Source: Fundicoccus sp052116145 (GTDB taxonomy: Bacteria; Bacillota; Bacilli; Lactobacillales; Aerococcaceae). From it: a DNA stretch of 64,000 nt. This document shows, piece by piece, positions 8,379 through 16,481 of this stretch. The stretch is taken from positions 248,001-312,000 of the forward strand of contig NZ_JBQKLQ010000002.1 in the NCBI RefSeq assembly GCF_052116145.1, in the 5' to 3' direction. The notes below the pieces were generated by a model. That model saw nothing but the letters and a program-made list of their open reading frames with translations. It made no database searches and was not told the DNA's origin. Positions within the stretch are counted from its first letter, which is position 1; every line of letters starts with the position of its first letter. The translations under genes and the position numbers were made by a program.

Positions 8379-8690
8379 TAGTTAAATAACACTTCATTTG
8401 AAATGTTAGCAAAAGGATTATGCGATTGATCTCCCTTTATCACTTCATTAGACGGTATTAATCTTCCAGGTATCTTCGCTACCCTTGAATTCACTTGATA
8501 ATAATAAAATTTTTCTTCTAACATCTGACGTTCTTTAACGATTGTTTAATAGACATTTTTTATCTAAAATAATCTTAGTGAGTTTGTTATCATTTAATAT
8601 GTAAATTGGCTCACCGGTTGAGTTTGCTTCCTGTATCAAGTTTGAGAATGATTGTTTCGCTTCAGTAATTGACTTTGTTTTACATTTAAA
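8378..8690 (-). pseudogene. Decayed Phd/YefM-type antitoxin
   Basis: Read on the minus strand, one frame gives KSITEAKQSFSNLIQEANS followed by TGEPIYILNDNKLTKIILD. This is the signature of Phd/YefM antitoxins, which begin with a SIxEA(R/K) helix and continue with a GEPI strand. The frame breaks near 8541 and resumes in another frame as ERQMLEEKFYYYQ, ending NPFANISNEVLFN at the TAA at 8378-8380. No usable start codon precedes the first part. Confidence 0.6.
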
Positions 8691-8750
8691 ATTTTATACA
8701 GAATCGACAGCCCTTTCTGAGATAAATGTACAAAAAAGGAGGACTACAGA

Positions 8751-9038
8751 ATGAACTTCTTTATATTATTTGACATTATAGGCTTAGCACCGAATTATTG
8801 GATTTTATTATTTACACAGTTAAGTGTATCAACAATAACATCGCTATATTTTTCAGTTAGAACCGCTAAACAAACTTTAATGTCCTCAGGCTATTCAGTG
8901 GCTTTTTTATTTCAATCACGCAACCTAACATTTCAAAAATTTAATAATCCATTACTTTCTGTATCTCAACGCCAAACAAGCGAGCAGATGATGACGATGC
9001 ATCCGTTGAGAATGAAATTTGAACGGGTTCATTGGTAG
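8751..9038 (+). CDS. Possible small hydrophobic protein, perhaps truncated
   Basis: 95 codons behind a strong AAGGAGG ribosome binding site (8737-8743). The first 45 residues are hydrophobic (FFILFDIIGLAP, YWILLFTQLSVSTI), as for one or two membrane segments. The second half runs antisense over the last 98 bases of the GH127 gene and looks like chance reading. A likely explanation is a small membrane protein whose 3' end was lost when the two regions were joined. I do not recognise it. Confidence 0.3.
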   Translation: MNFFILFDIIGLAPNYWILLFTQLSVSTITSLYFSVRTAKQTLMSSGYSVAFLFQSRNLTFQKFNNPLLSVSQRQTSEQMMTMHPLRMKFERVHW

Positions 9039-11307
9039 TAACAGTGGCTTCGATTTCAACTTTAACCCACGGTTCTTCGGTTTCAATAGCAACAGGTGCG
9101 ATAATCTGAGCAATAGTCGTATCACCCTTAATTGAACAATTTAGTTTGCTATCAACATCTTCTTTATGTAAGGTTAAGATGACTTTTATAGCGCCCGTAT
9201 AGCTCTTTAAATCAAATCGATAACTAAATGCGCCACCTGGGTTTGCTTGACGATATGTTTTTCCCTCTGCAACTCCTATTTCTGATTTATGCTGTTCAAG
9301 GTGATGCGTATACTCAGAATTATTCCCATCAAATAGTGATAAATCAACAAGTGATACGGTCCGATTCTCATTATTAACAGCGAGCATCTCTTGTGCATGC
9401 CTAATTTTATAATAGATGCCATATCTCTCATTATGTGCCTGATAATATGGTGCAAATTTTATTTGTTCATCAACATTATTAAGCTCAATTTCAAATAGTC
9501 TATCTGGACTTGAAAGTATTTGATAATCTTCGATTAATGCCTCTGGGCAAAAACTCTTTTTCTTTAATGTTAAGTAGTCTTGATAAGTAGTCTCTTGTGT
9601 CCCTACCCTTACAAGTATTCCATTAGGATGATAGGCATCAATATTCTCCTTCCCTAAACGAGAACTTAACACGTAGGGGCCGTAAGTAAATGCTACATAA
9701 GCTGGATTATCATGAGCTGCCGATACCGCTAACTTATACTGCCAATTCATTTTTATAACGTCACCATCCATTACAGTCGCTAACCAATAGTCTTCATTCT
9801 GCATCGCTTGCTTTTGATCGTTCATTTCAAAATCCTGTTGCTCAGCCCAATTTGGTAGCCTTAACTTCAAATTAATCATTCTCGTTGGCTTCTCTGATTC
9901 TATAGCCTTCACATTAATAGACACTTTACCCACCTTCCGATTAACCACTGTCTCGAAATATAAATTATGCTCGCGTGCGTAATAAGTGTTTGAAAAATAA
10001 AGATTCATTAGTAAGGTGTTCGCATCATTATCATAGAAATAAATACTTTCACTCAACTTGGTAAAACTTTCAATGCCCGTTCCAGTACAACACCAGAACT
10101 CATCGAAAGGACGGTTGTAGACTTTATTATAACCAACACCCATCGGTTGGAAATACATCATCATCCCTGTCTCAGGATGTTGCGAAGACAGAATAGCATT
10201 GATGTATGTTCGTTCGAAATAATCCAAATATTTCTTTTCATCCGTTATTTTAAATAGTTCTTTAGAGAGTCTCAACATATTATAAGTATTACACGTCTCA
10301 CACGTGCAATCACCTTGTCGATTTTCGGCATCATAATATAGCTGATTCGCTTGATGAAAATGTTCGCTTTGACTATTTCCTCCAGTAACATATGTGTGAT
10401 TATGTACAACAATTTCCCAAAAATTGATAGCAGCTTTCAAGTATATCTCACGATTTTCTAGCAAAATTGGGTTCAATGCTAAATATGCTTCATCTCCCAG
10501 TAACTTATCAATCGCTTGATAATGTTTCAATGCACCTAGAAACTTAGGAATGGTTGTGTTGGCATGCTTCTCGGCTAAGACATCTTGATCATTCGAGAGC
10601 TCTTCAAACAGCTCAAATTCATCGAAATAGGTTGCTGCCTCAAAGTGACGATTATCATTCGTTAAATTAAACAAATCATACAGAGTAGCATTCATTGCGC
10701 CATACTCAATGGTCAGTAACTGATTCCGATTGGGTAAACGTTGCATTCGATGATACACATACAAACCGAAAGAATTGGCAAGGTCGAGTGCTTGCCGAGC
10801 TACTTCATGATCAATATCTGCTAAGTTTACGTGCGTAGCAATTAGGCCTGCTAACACCTTATCCAAGTTATACCAAGGAACCAACACATTTTCTCGTTCT
10901 TCCTGATTAACTTCATAACCTTCAACTTCATCGAGAGCGATTTCTCGAAATGCTGAAATATAACCTGGACTACCCTCAGAATTTGCTAGAACATAGGTCA
11001 GTCCGCTGATTGCAGTTGTCAATTTCTCAAGTAATTCATTTTGAATTTCAGTTTGATGGCTCTCAACGATAGCTTGAGAGAGTGCCGTTAGAAAATGTCC
11101 AAAAAAATGCCCCCTGAAATTGATTTCATTACTTCGCTCCCAACCTTGGTACCCTTCAGAGGTAATCGGAGTTAAATTAGCTGTTCGGTAAAACTCATAC
11201 AAAAAACGTTTAGCATCTAATGATAACAAATAGTCAACAGTATGTTGTTGTGCTGTTAGTAATTCTGAATCATTTAAATATAAATCCTGTAGCGAAATAT
11301 TGTGCAT
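8941..11307 (-). CDS. GH127 beta-L-arabinofuranosidase
   Basis: 788-residue cytoplasmic enzyme (no signal peptide) of the GH127/DUF1680 family. Family members release beta-L-arabinofuranose with a cysteine nucleophile held by zinc. The required residues are visible: CTCETCN with Glu337 and Cys339, and WCCTGTGIESF with Cys406 (the expected nucleophile) and Cys407. An all-helical (alpha/alpha)6 barrel about residues 20-440 is followed by beta-sandwich regions. It is the last gene of the arabinan operon, 80 bp after the secreted GH43. In an arabinan operon it may process beta-linked arabinose from plant glycoproteins or pectin side chains; that substrate is inference. No clear terminator follows. 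Confidence 0.88.
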   Translation of the reverse strand: MHNISLQDLYLNDSELLTAQQHTVDYLLSLDAKRFLYEFYRTANLTPITSEGYQGWERSNEINFRGHFFGHFLTALSQAIVESHQTEIQNELLEKLTTAISGLTYVLANSEGSPGYISAFREIALDEVEGYEVNQEERENVLVPWYNLDKVLAGLIATHVNLADIDHEVARQALDLANSFGLYVYHRMQRLPNRNQLLTIEYGAMNATLYDLFNLTNDNRHFEAATYFDEFELFEELSNDQDVLAEKHANTTIPKFLGALKHYQAIDKLLGDEAYLALNPILLENREIYLKAAINFWEIVVHNHTYVTGGNSQSEHFHQANQLYYDAENRQGDCTCETCNTYNMLRLSKELFKITDEKKYLDYFERTYINAILSSQHPETGMMMYFQPMGVGYNKVYNRPFDEFWCCTGTGIESFTKLSESIYFYDNDANTLLMNLYFSNTYYAREHNLYFETVVNRKVGKVSINVKAIESEKPTRMINLKLRLPNWAEQQDFEMNDQKQAMQNEDYWLATVMDGDVIKMNWQYKLAVSAAHDNPAYVAFTYGPYVLSSRLGKENIDAYHPNGILVRVGTQETTYQDYLTLKKKSFCPEALIEDYQILSSPDRLFEIELNNVDEQIKFAPYYQAHNERYGIYYKIRHAQEMLAVNNENRTVSLVDLSLFDGNNSEYTHHLEQHKSEIGVAEGKTYRQANPGGAFSYRFDLKSYTGAIKVILTLHKEDVDSKLNCSIKGDTTIAQIIAPVAIETEEPWVKVEIEATVTTNEPVQISFSTDASSSSARLFGVEIQKVMDY

Positions 11308-11387
11308 TACCTTTCTCCTTTTACTTATTCTCTCAATCGAGTCATTATGGCTACTCTGGTTATTAATGAATTAATGATGCACGGATG

Positions 11388-12929
11388 CTACTCTGCTTCA
11401 ATTAATTGAGACAACCAAACTGCTATCTGATTATTGTCAAAACCACTAAAACCTAGCGTTTCAGCACCTATTACATCATCCCACTGGTAGTAAAAGTTTC
11501 CCTTAATCTCAAAGTCTTCAAATTCTAAGTGTGCGGTACCATTATCCCAAATACTGATGTCACCTATATAATCCGCTGTGTCAATTGAGTCAGAATTCGT
11601 CAATTGCTCATATCCATAAGCTTTATCGCCCTCAATTAATAGGAAAATCGAACGCTCTTTCATTCCCGAAATCTCTAATTGAGTCGTGTTCCACATATAA
11701 AGCCCCGAAATATTATCTAGTTCTGCTTCAAACAACAGCTCTTCCCCTGCATAGCGTTGCGGTGCGACACTTGGCCAACCCTCATCATTAAAGATCAAGC
11801 GATGTACCCTTACTTCAAAGGTCTCTCCACGACCTGGAAATCGTGTATGAAAGACAATATAGCTTTCGCCGGTTGCTTCATCATAATAAGCAGAGTTATG
11901 CCCTGGAGACATATAACCTTTATTCATCACACCATCCTGATAATCCCACAACATATTCCCTAACAACTTGGTACCATAGGGTGCAATTGCCTTATCATCA
12001 AAGAATGTTCCAGTAGCACCTTTCGCATCAATCATCTGATTACCTGTATAATCAACATAAGGGCCATCAGGTGCCTTGGAGCGTGCGACACGTATATTGT
12101 AGCCATCTGCTTGTCCCAAGCCACCATAAGACACAAATAAATAATAGTATCCAGTCTCTGGATTATATAAAATATATGGCGCTTCGATTCGACTATGATT
12201 GCCCCCTAATAATTTAGTGCCATAATCATAGTTTTCTGCAAGTGGCAAACCCGTTTCTGGATTTAATTCTAAAATATAAATACCACCTGAATACGAACCA
12301 TAAGTCATCCACAATCGGTTTTCTTGATCAAAGAATACGTGAGGATCAATCGCATTCGGATGAATCGTCGCATCATATGCTTGCATATCTGGCGTGTAGC
12401 GCGAACCCGATTTCAAAAAACTTTCAATTTTCTGGTAAGGCCCTTCAATTGAATCTGCCACTGCAACACCTAAAATAGACAGTGGACTACTTCCTTCACA
12501 CAAGCAATAGTATAGGTAGTAACGCCCATCTGCTAATTGAATAATGTCACTCGCCCAAAAGGTATCTGTCTTAGCATAGGCAAATTCTTCTGCAAATTCA
12601 AACGTAATATCTTCAAATAATGGACTAGAAGCAACATCATAAGAAAGTTGTTCCCATGATACTAAATCCTGTGACTTAGCAAAGTGCAAATGAGAGCCAA
12701 TAACATAATACATTCCTTCTTCTGTTTGAATGATCGACGGATCGTGTACGTTCACTTCCTGAAATTCCACAACCGGATTTTCGACCATCTTGTCAGATTC
12801 AGAAAAGGCTTCTGCAGAAATAATGGGTATATTTATTGCGTATAATACTAATAACTGACAGGCAAGCTGCTTACTTACTCGCTTAATTCGTTTCATTCTC
12901 AATGAGTTACGCTGAGATTTAGACAGCAT
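11388..12929 (-). CDS. Secreted GH43 arabinan endo-1,5-alpha-L-arabinosidase-like enzyme
   Basis: 513 residues from the ATG at 12929, chosen because GGAGGAG lies five bases upstream; a longer frame to 12977 lacks this. The N terminus is a signal peptide (KRIKRVSKQLACQLLVLYAINIPIISAEA), so it is exported. The five-bladed propeller starts at VNVHDPSII (catalytic base Asp63), followed by FWASDIIQL, NAIDPHVFF and RIEAPYILY (probable acid Glu). The last 110 residues form a small beta domain like that behind Abn2-type endo-arabinanases. It is the only clearly exported glycosidase of the operon, so it probably makes the first cut in extracellular arabinan. Similar in layout to the GH43 at 25689-27203. 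Confidence 0.85.
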   Translation of the reverse strand: MLSKSQRNSLRMKRIKRVSKQLACQLLVLYAINIPIISAEAFSESDKMVENPVVEFQEVNVHDPSIIQTEEGMYYVIGSHLHFAKSQDLVSWEQLSYDVASSPLFEDITFEFAEEFAYAKTDTFWASDIIQLADGRYYLYYCLCEGSSPLSILGVAVADSIEGPYQKIESFLKSGSRYTPDMQAYDATIHPNAIDPHVFFDQENRLWMTYGSYSGGIYILELNPETGLPLAENYDYGTKLLGGNHSRIEAPYILYNPETGYYYLFVSYGGLGQADGYNIRVARSKAPDGPYVDYTGNQMIDAKGATGTFFDDKAIAPYGTKLLGNMLWDYQDGVMNKGYMSPGHNSAYYDEATGESYIVFHTRFPGRGETFEVRVHRLIFNDEGWPSVAPQRYAGEELLFEAELDNISGLYMWNTTQLEISGMKERSIFLLIEGDKAYGYEQLTNSDSIDTADYIGDISIWDNGTAHLEFEDFEIKGNFYYQWDDVIGAETLGFSGFDNNQIAVWLSQLIEAE

Positions 12930-12993
12930 TTTTTCTCCTCCAAACACGAAGTGGGATACACACGTATCCCACTTCATTAATTTTTAGTTTTCC

Positions 12994-14382
12994 TTAGAAA
13001 ATTTCATCTAGTGCGTCTAAGTGATATTGATTCAATAATTCAGTTAATTCTGGTGCAATATCGGCTGGATTAACTTCGCCATTAATGGCTGCATTCTCAA
13101 CATCTCCATACTCACCACCGAAGTACACTTCTTCCAACCAAGTTTGGAAACCAGGAATCACTGCCCCACCTAATGGAACTGGCTCTTTAACTCTTTCTAA
13201 GTAAGCAGTATAATAGTCATCTTGTGGCAAACGAGCTGCAACCTCATCCCATAGCGCTTGATTTTGAACAAGTGGTAAGCCCGCTGGCATTTCAAACATC
13301 AAACTTCCGTCATCATTCGTCAACGTATCAAAAGCTTCAATTCTAGCATTCCAACCATCCGAACCCCAGCCCATAAATTTCAATAGTTCATAGGCTTCAC
13401 GAGGATGTTCTGTAGCTGAAGAGATACTACCGAAGTCTACAAAACCTGGTTTATGTAATGTCTCTGCAGATTCACCTTGTGGAACTGGATAAGGTACCCA
13501 TTTAATTCCTTTGTCGATAAATTCATCCGTCGCAAATAAATCTTTTGTCCACCACGCATCTAGCTGGATCGCAATTTTACCCGTACTTGCTGCCCACAGT
13601 AAGCGATCACCAAAGACTGCTTCTGCTTCATCCGTATCAAAGAATGGGGCATGTACACCTGTTCTGACAAATTCTGCCTGTGTAGTCAATGCTTCTGCCC
13701 AGTCACCGGTTAAATCAAATGTTTCACCATTCCATCCAAATTCACCTTTTGCATCTGATTGAACAATAGGTGCCATCGTCACTAATTTTGTAAAATCATT
13801 GTATCCGTAAATTCCTTGTTCTGGCACTGTCATTGTTTGCATTAGCTCTAGCATTTCGCTATATGTCCAATCAGCCGACGGCATGTCTTGATTAAGTGCG
13901 TTGAAAACATTCTCATCTAAGAACACAGTGTAAGGCTGGTAGGCAACTGCAGCTGCCAATTTACTCTCGCCATCTAAATAACCTGTTTCTTGTAAAGTAA
14001 CCAATACATCCGCTGATTCCGGATCTGCTTCCCAGTACTCTGTCATATCTCCTAACCAGCCATTAATAATTGGGACATCGACGTTACCTTGATACCAGAA
14101 TACGTCTGGTAAATTACCGGCAGCTGCTAAATTCGAAAGTCCGTCATTCCAAACTTCCTGATCAACCGTTACCAATTCTACTTTGATATTAGGGTATTGT
14201 TCCATAAACTTATTCGCAAGATATTCTTGTACAGAAAAATTATCCCACGAAGCATATGTCAAGGTAATTTCTTCAGTTGTCATTTCAGGTAATTCTTGGG
14301 CGTTGGCAATTGGTAAATTTAAATTTGTGAATGCTGTTATACCGGCTAATAAAGCAACAATACTTTTTTTCATAAGTTTCAT
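12994..14382 (-). CDS. Sugar ABC transporter substrate-binding protein (family 1) without lipobox
   Basis: 462-residue extracellular binding protein. After the signal peptide (MKKSIVALLAGITAF... ending ANAQE) it has the family 1 solute-binding fold (TLTYASWDNFSVQEYLANKF; LWAASTGKIAIQLDAWW). No lipobox cysteine is present, which is unusual for a Gram-positive binding protein: it would be released by signal peptidase I or stay anchored by an uncleaved signal. Start ATG behind GGGAGG. It sits directly after a MalF/MalG permease pair and before the secreted GH43, so arabino-oligosaccharides are the likely ligand. Confidence 0.85.
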   Translation of the reverse strand: MKLMKKSIVALLAGITAFTNLNLPIANAQELPEMTTEEITLTYASWDNFSVQEYLANKFMEQYPNIKVELVTVDQEVWNDGLSNLAAAGNLPDVFWYQGNVDVPIINGWLGDMTEYWEADPESADVLVTLQETGYLDGESKLAAAVAYQPYTVFLDENVFNALNQDMPSADWTYSEMLELMQTMTVPEQGIYGYNDFTKLVTMAPIVQSDAKGEFGWNGETFDLTGDWAEALTTQAEFVRTGVHAPFFDTDEAEAVFGDRLLWAASTGKIAIQLDAWWTKDLFATDEFIDKGIKWVPYPVPQGESAETLHKPGFVDFGSISSATEHPREAYELLKFMGWGSDGWNARIEAFDTLTNDDGSLMFEMPAGLPLVQNQALWDEVAARLPQDDYYTAYLERVKEPVPLGGAVIPGFQTWLEEVYFGGEYGDVENAAINGEVNPADIAPELTELLNQYHLDALDEIF

Positions 14383-14512
14383 TTAAAATTTCCTCCCTGA
14401 TTTTATACAATTTTGTTATGTATTTGATTAACAACTCGCGTGTTAATCCCAACCCGACGACTTCAATGCAAGTAATTTATGTTCGCAACACTCCCTTATG
14501 TTTTCTACGTGA

Positions 14513-15523
14513 TTATTCCCCAGTAATTCCTGATTTATCAACACTTTCAGTGAAATACTTTTGCAAAATCGCATAAGTAATCAATAGAGGAATTAATGTA
14601 ATCATCGTACCCGCAAGTGTAATCCCTTCATTTATCTTCATTGTACCGCCTTCAGTTACGGGATACATTGCTTCGTATGTCGTGGTGAATCTTTGTAAAG
14701 CAATAGGTAAAGTCACCCAGTTACGTCCCGCGTTCGACGTTGTGCCTGCAATATACAGATTGACTAAATATGTCTCATTCCAATACCAGACCAACGAAAA
14801 GATAAACACGATTATTATAGCTGGCACAGCCATTGGTAAACCAATTCTCCAAAAGTTTGTCCATTCACTTGCGCCATCTACCTCTGCTGCTTCATATAAC
14901 GATTGAGGAGTTTGACGGAAAAATTGGTAAAATATTAGGATAAAAATTGTACTTTTAATCCCTTGGCCTAAGGCTGCTGGAATAATAAACGCATACAAGG
15001 ATCCTAATAAACCTAAGTCGTTATAAAGGACATAAGTCGGCATCATCAAGACCTGCGGCGGAACGATAAAACTAAACACCATTAAAAACATCAGTAATTT
15101 CTTAAATTTAAAATCAAAGCGTGCAAAACCATAACCTACAATTGAAGTCACGATTACTTGAAAAATCGATGGTACAAAAGAGATGACAATACTCCCTAGC
15201 AGCGATTCTTTTAAATTTAGTACCGAAATAGCTTGTCGATAATTATTCAAATATAATTCACTCGGTAGCCATTGAATAGACGTATCTAATAGATCGCTTA
15301 AAGACTTAAAACTAGTAGCCACCATATAGAAAATTGGATACAGGTAAACAAATCCAATGGTTAATAAGAGAATATAAATGACACTTTGAATCAACCAACC
15401 TTGTCGATCATTGGTCCCTAACAAAAGTTTGCGAAAACGCACCAGTTTGGGTTGAAGACGCTGCTTCCAATCATATCGAAATGATTGCTTATTCTTTTTC
15501 ATCGATTGACTCTTCTGATTCAT
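14513..15523 (-). CDS. Carbohydrate ABC transporter permease, MalG type (pair 2)
   Basis: 336-residue inner-membrane permease with about six membrane segments after a charged cytoplasmic N-terminal tail of 45 residues. The EAA loop that contacts the ATPase is present (EAAEVDGASEWTNFWRIGLP). Start ATG behind AAAGGAGAGG; it overlaps the end of the MalF-type gene by 35 bases, implying translational coupling. It works with 15489-16478 and the binding protein at 12994-14382. The long hydrophilic N-terminal tail is larger than in typical MalG proteins. Confidence 0.9.
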   Translation of the reverse strand: MNQKSQSMKKNKQSFRYDWKQRLQPKLVRFRKLLLGTNDRQGWLIQSVIYILLLTIGFVYLYPIFYMVATSFKSLSDLLDTSIQWLPSELYLNNYRQAISVLNLKESLLGSIVISFVPSIFQVIVTSIVGYGFARFDFKFKKLLMFLMVFSFIVPPQVLMMPTYVLYNDLGLLGSLYAFIIPAALGQGIKSTIFILIFYQFFRQTPQSLYEAAEVDGASEWTNFWRIGLPMAVPAIIIVFIFSLVWYWNETYLVNLYIAGTTSNAGRNWVTLPIALQRFTTTYEAMYPVTEGGTMKINEGITLAGTMITLIPLLITYAILQKYFTESVDKSGITGE

Positions 15524-16478
15524 CTATATCCTCTCCTTTCTTGATACTAAATAAACTTTTTTGATAGTCAGAAGGTGCAGAATCTTTACGGAATATTACG
15601 CGATCTCTGTTCTTTTTAGCTGAAGTATCTCTAAACAGCCAGAACAGAATCCCTACCATGACTAATATGATAACCGCATACATCCAAGCCATTGCGGAAG
15701 CAAAACCGTAACCTCTGGTTGCCGAAAACATATTATTATAAATTAAACTAATAATATTATTCTGACCACCACTAGATAATGTAATCAGTGTATAGACTGA
15801 GTTAAGTAAAATCATTGGTTTTAGAACGGGCAACGTGATTTTCCAGAAACATTCCCAAACTGAACCACCATCTATTTTGGCTGCTTCATACAAGCTCTTA
15901 TCAATTTTCTGTAAACTAGCTAAGAAAATTAGTATTTGAACGCCTGAGTACCAAAGTATGATCACAATTTCTGAAAACAAACTAGTGACTGGTGTCGCTA
16001 ACCACTGAGGTAGAAATTGATTAAGAATATTACTTAAGGAGGCTGTATCTAACATTGGGATACTCGATGCACCTTGACTAATTAATTGTTCTAATACTGG
16101 TCCAGAAGCAATTATTACTGGTAGAAAAAATATCGTTCTAAAGAATCCTTTAAATTTTATCTTCGCATTTAGCAGCAGTGCGATAATCAATGAAAACACG
16201 ACAATAACAGGTACCCTTAAAAGAGTACTCACAAGAAATGAAAGCAATTCTTGAACAAAGAACATATCTTTCAGCCAAACATCTAAATAATTATTGAAGC
16301 CTTCAAAACGAAATGCTCTACCCGTAGGTCTCAATCGAATGGTATTCAAACTAAACCAAAAAGATTGTAACATTGGCCAGAATACTAAAACTGCAAAACC
16401 AATCATCCAAATAGCTACAAACAAATAACCAATGCGTGCTTTACGTGATTGGATACTTTTTTTATGCTTGCGTTTCAT
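15489..16478 (-). CDS. Carbohydrate ABC transporter permease, MalF type (pair 2)
   Basis: 329-residue permease with six membrane segments and the EAA motif (YEAAKIDGGSVWECFWKITL). The start is the ATG at 16478, behind AAGGTGG; a TTG one codon upstream is also possible. It begins three bases after the stop of the DUF5696 gene. The acidic C-terminal tail (KKGEDIDESEESIDEKE) is unusual. Partner of the MalG protein next to it; no ATPase gene is nearby. Confidence 0.9.
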   Translation of the reverse strand: MKRKHKKSIQSRKARIGYLFVAIWMIGFAVLVFWPMLQSFWFSLNTIRLRPTGRAFRFEGFNNYLDVWLKDMFFVQELLSFLVSTLLRVPVIVVFSLIIALLLNAKIKFKGFFRTIFFLPVIIASGPVLEQLISQGASSIPMLDTASLSNILNQFLPQWLATPVTSLFSEIVIILWYSGVQILIFLASLQKIDKSLYEAAKIDGGSVWECFWKITLPVLKPMILLNSVYTLITLSSGGQNNIISLIYNNMFSATRGYGFASAMAWMYAVIILVMVGILFWLFRDTSAKKNRDRVIFRKDSAPSDYQKSLFSIKKGEDIDESEESIDEKE

Positions 16479-16481
16479 CAA

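Noticed and set aside
9029..9041. GAACGGGTTC as a possible LexA box
   Set aside because: The spacing is two bases instead of four and it lies inside the GH127 coding sequence.
12930..12977. 16-codon upstream extension of the secreted GH43
   Set aside because: The strong GGAGGAG site serves the ATG at 12929, and the extension would bury the signal peptide.
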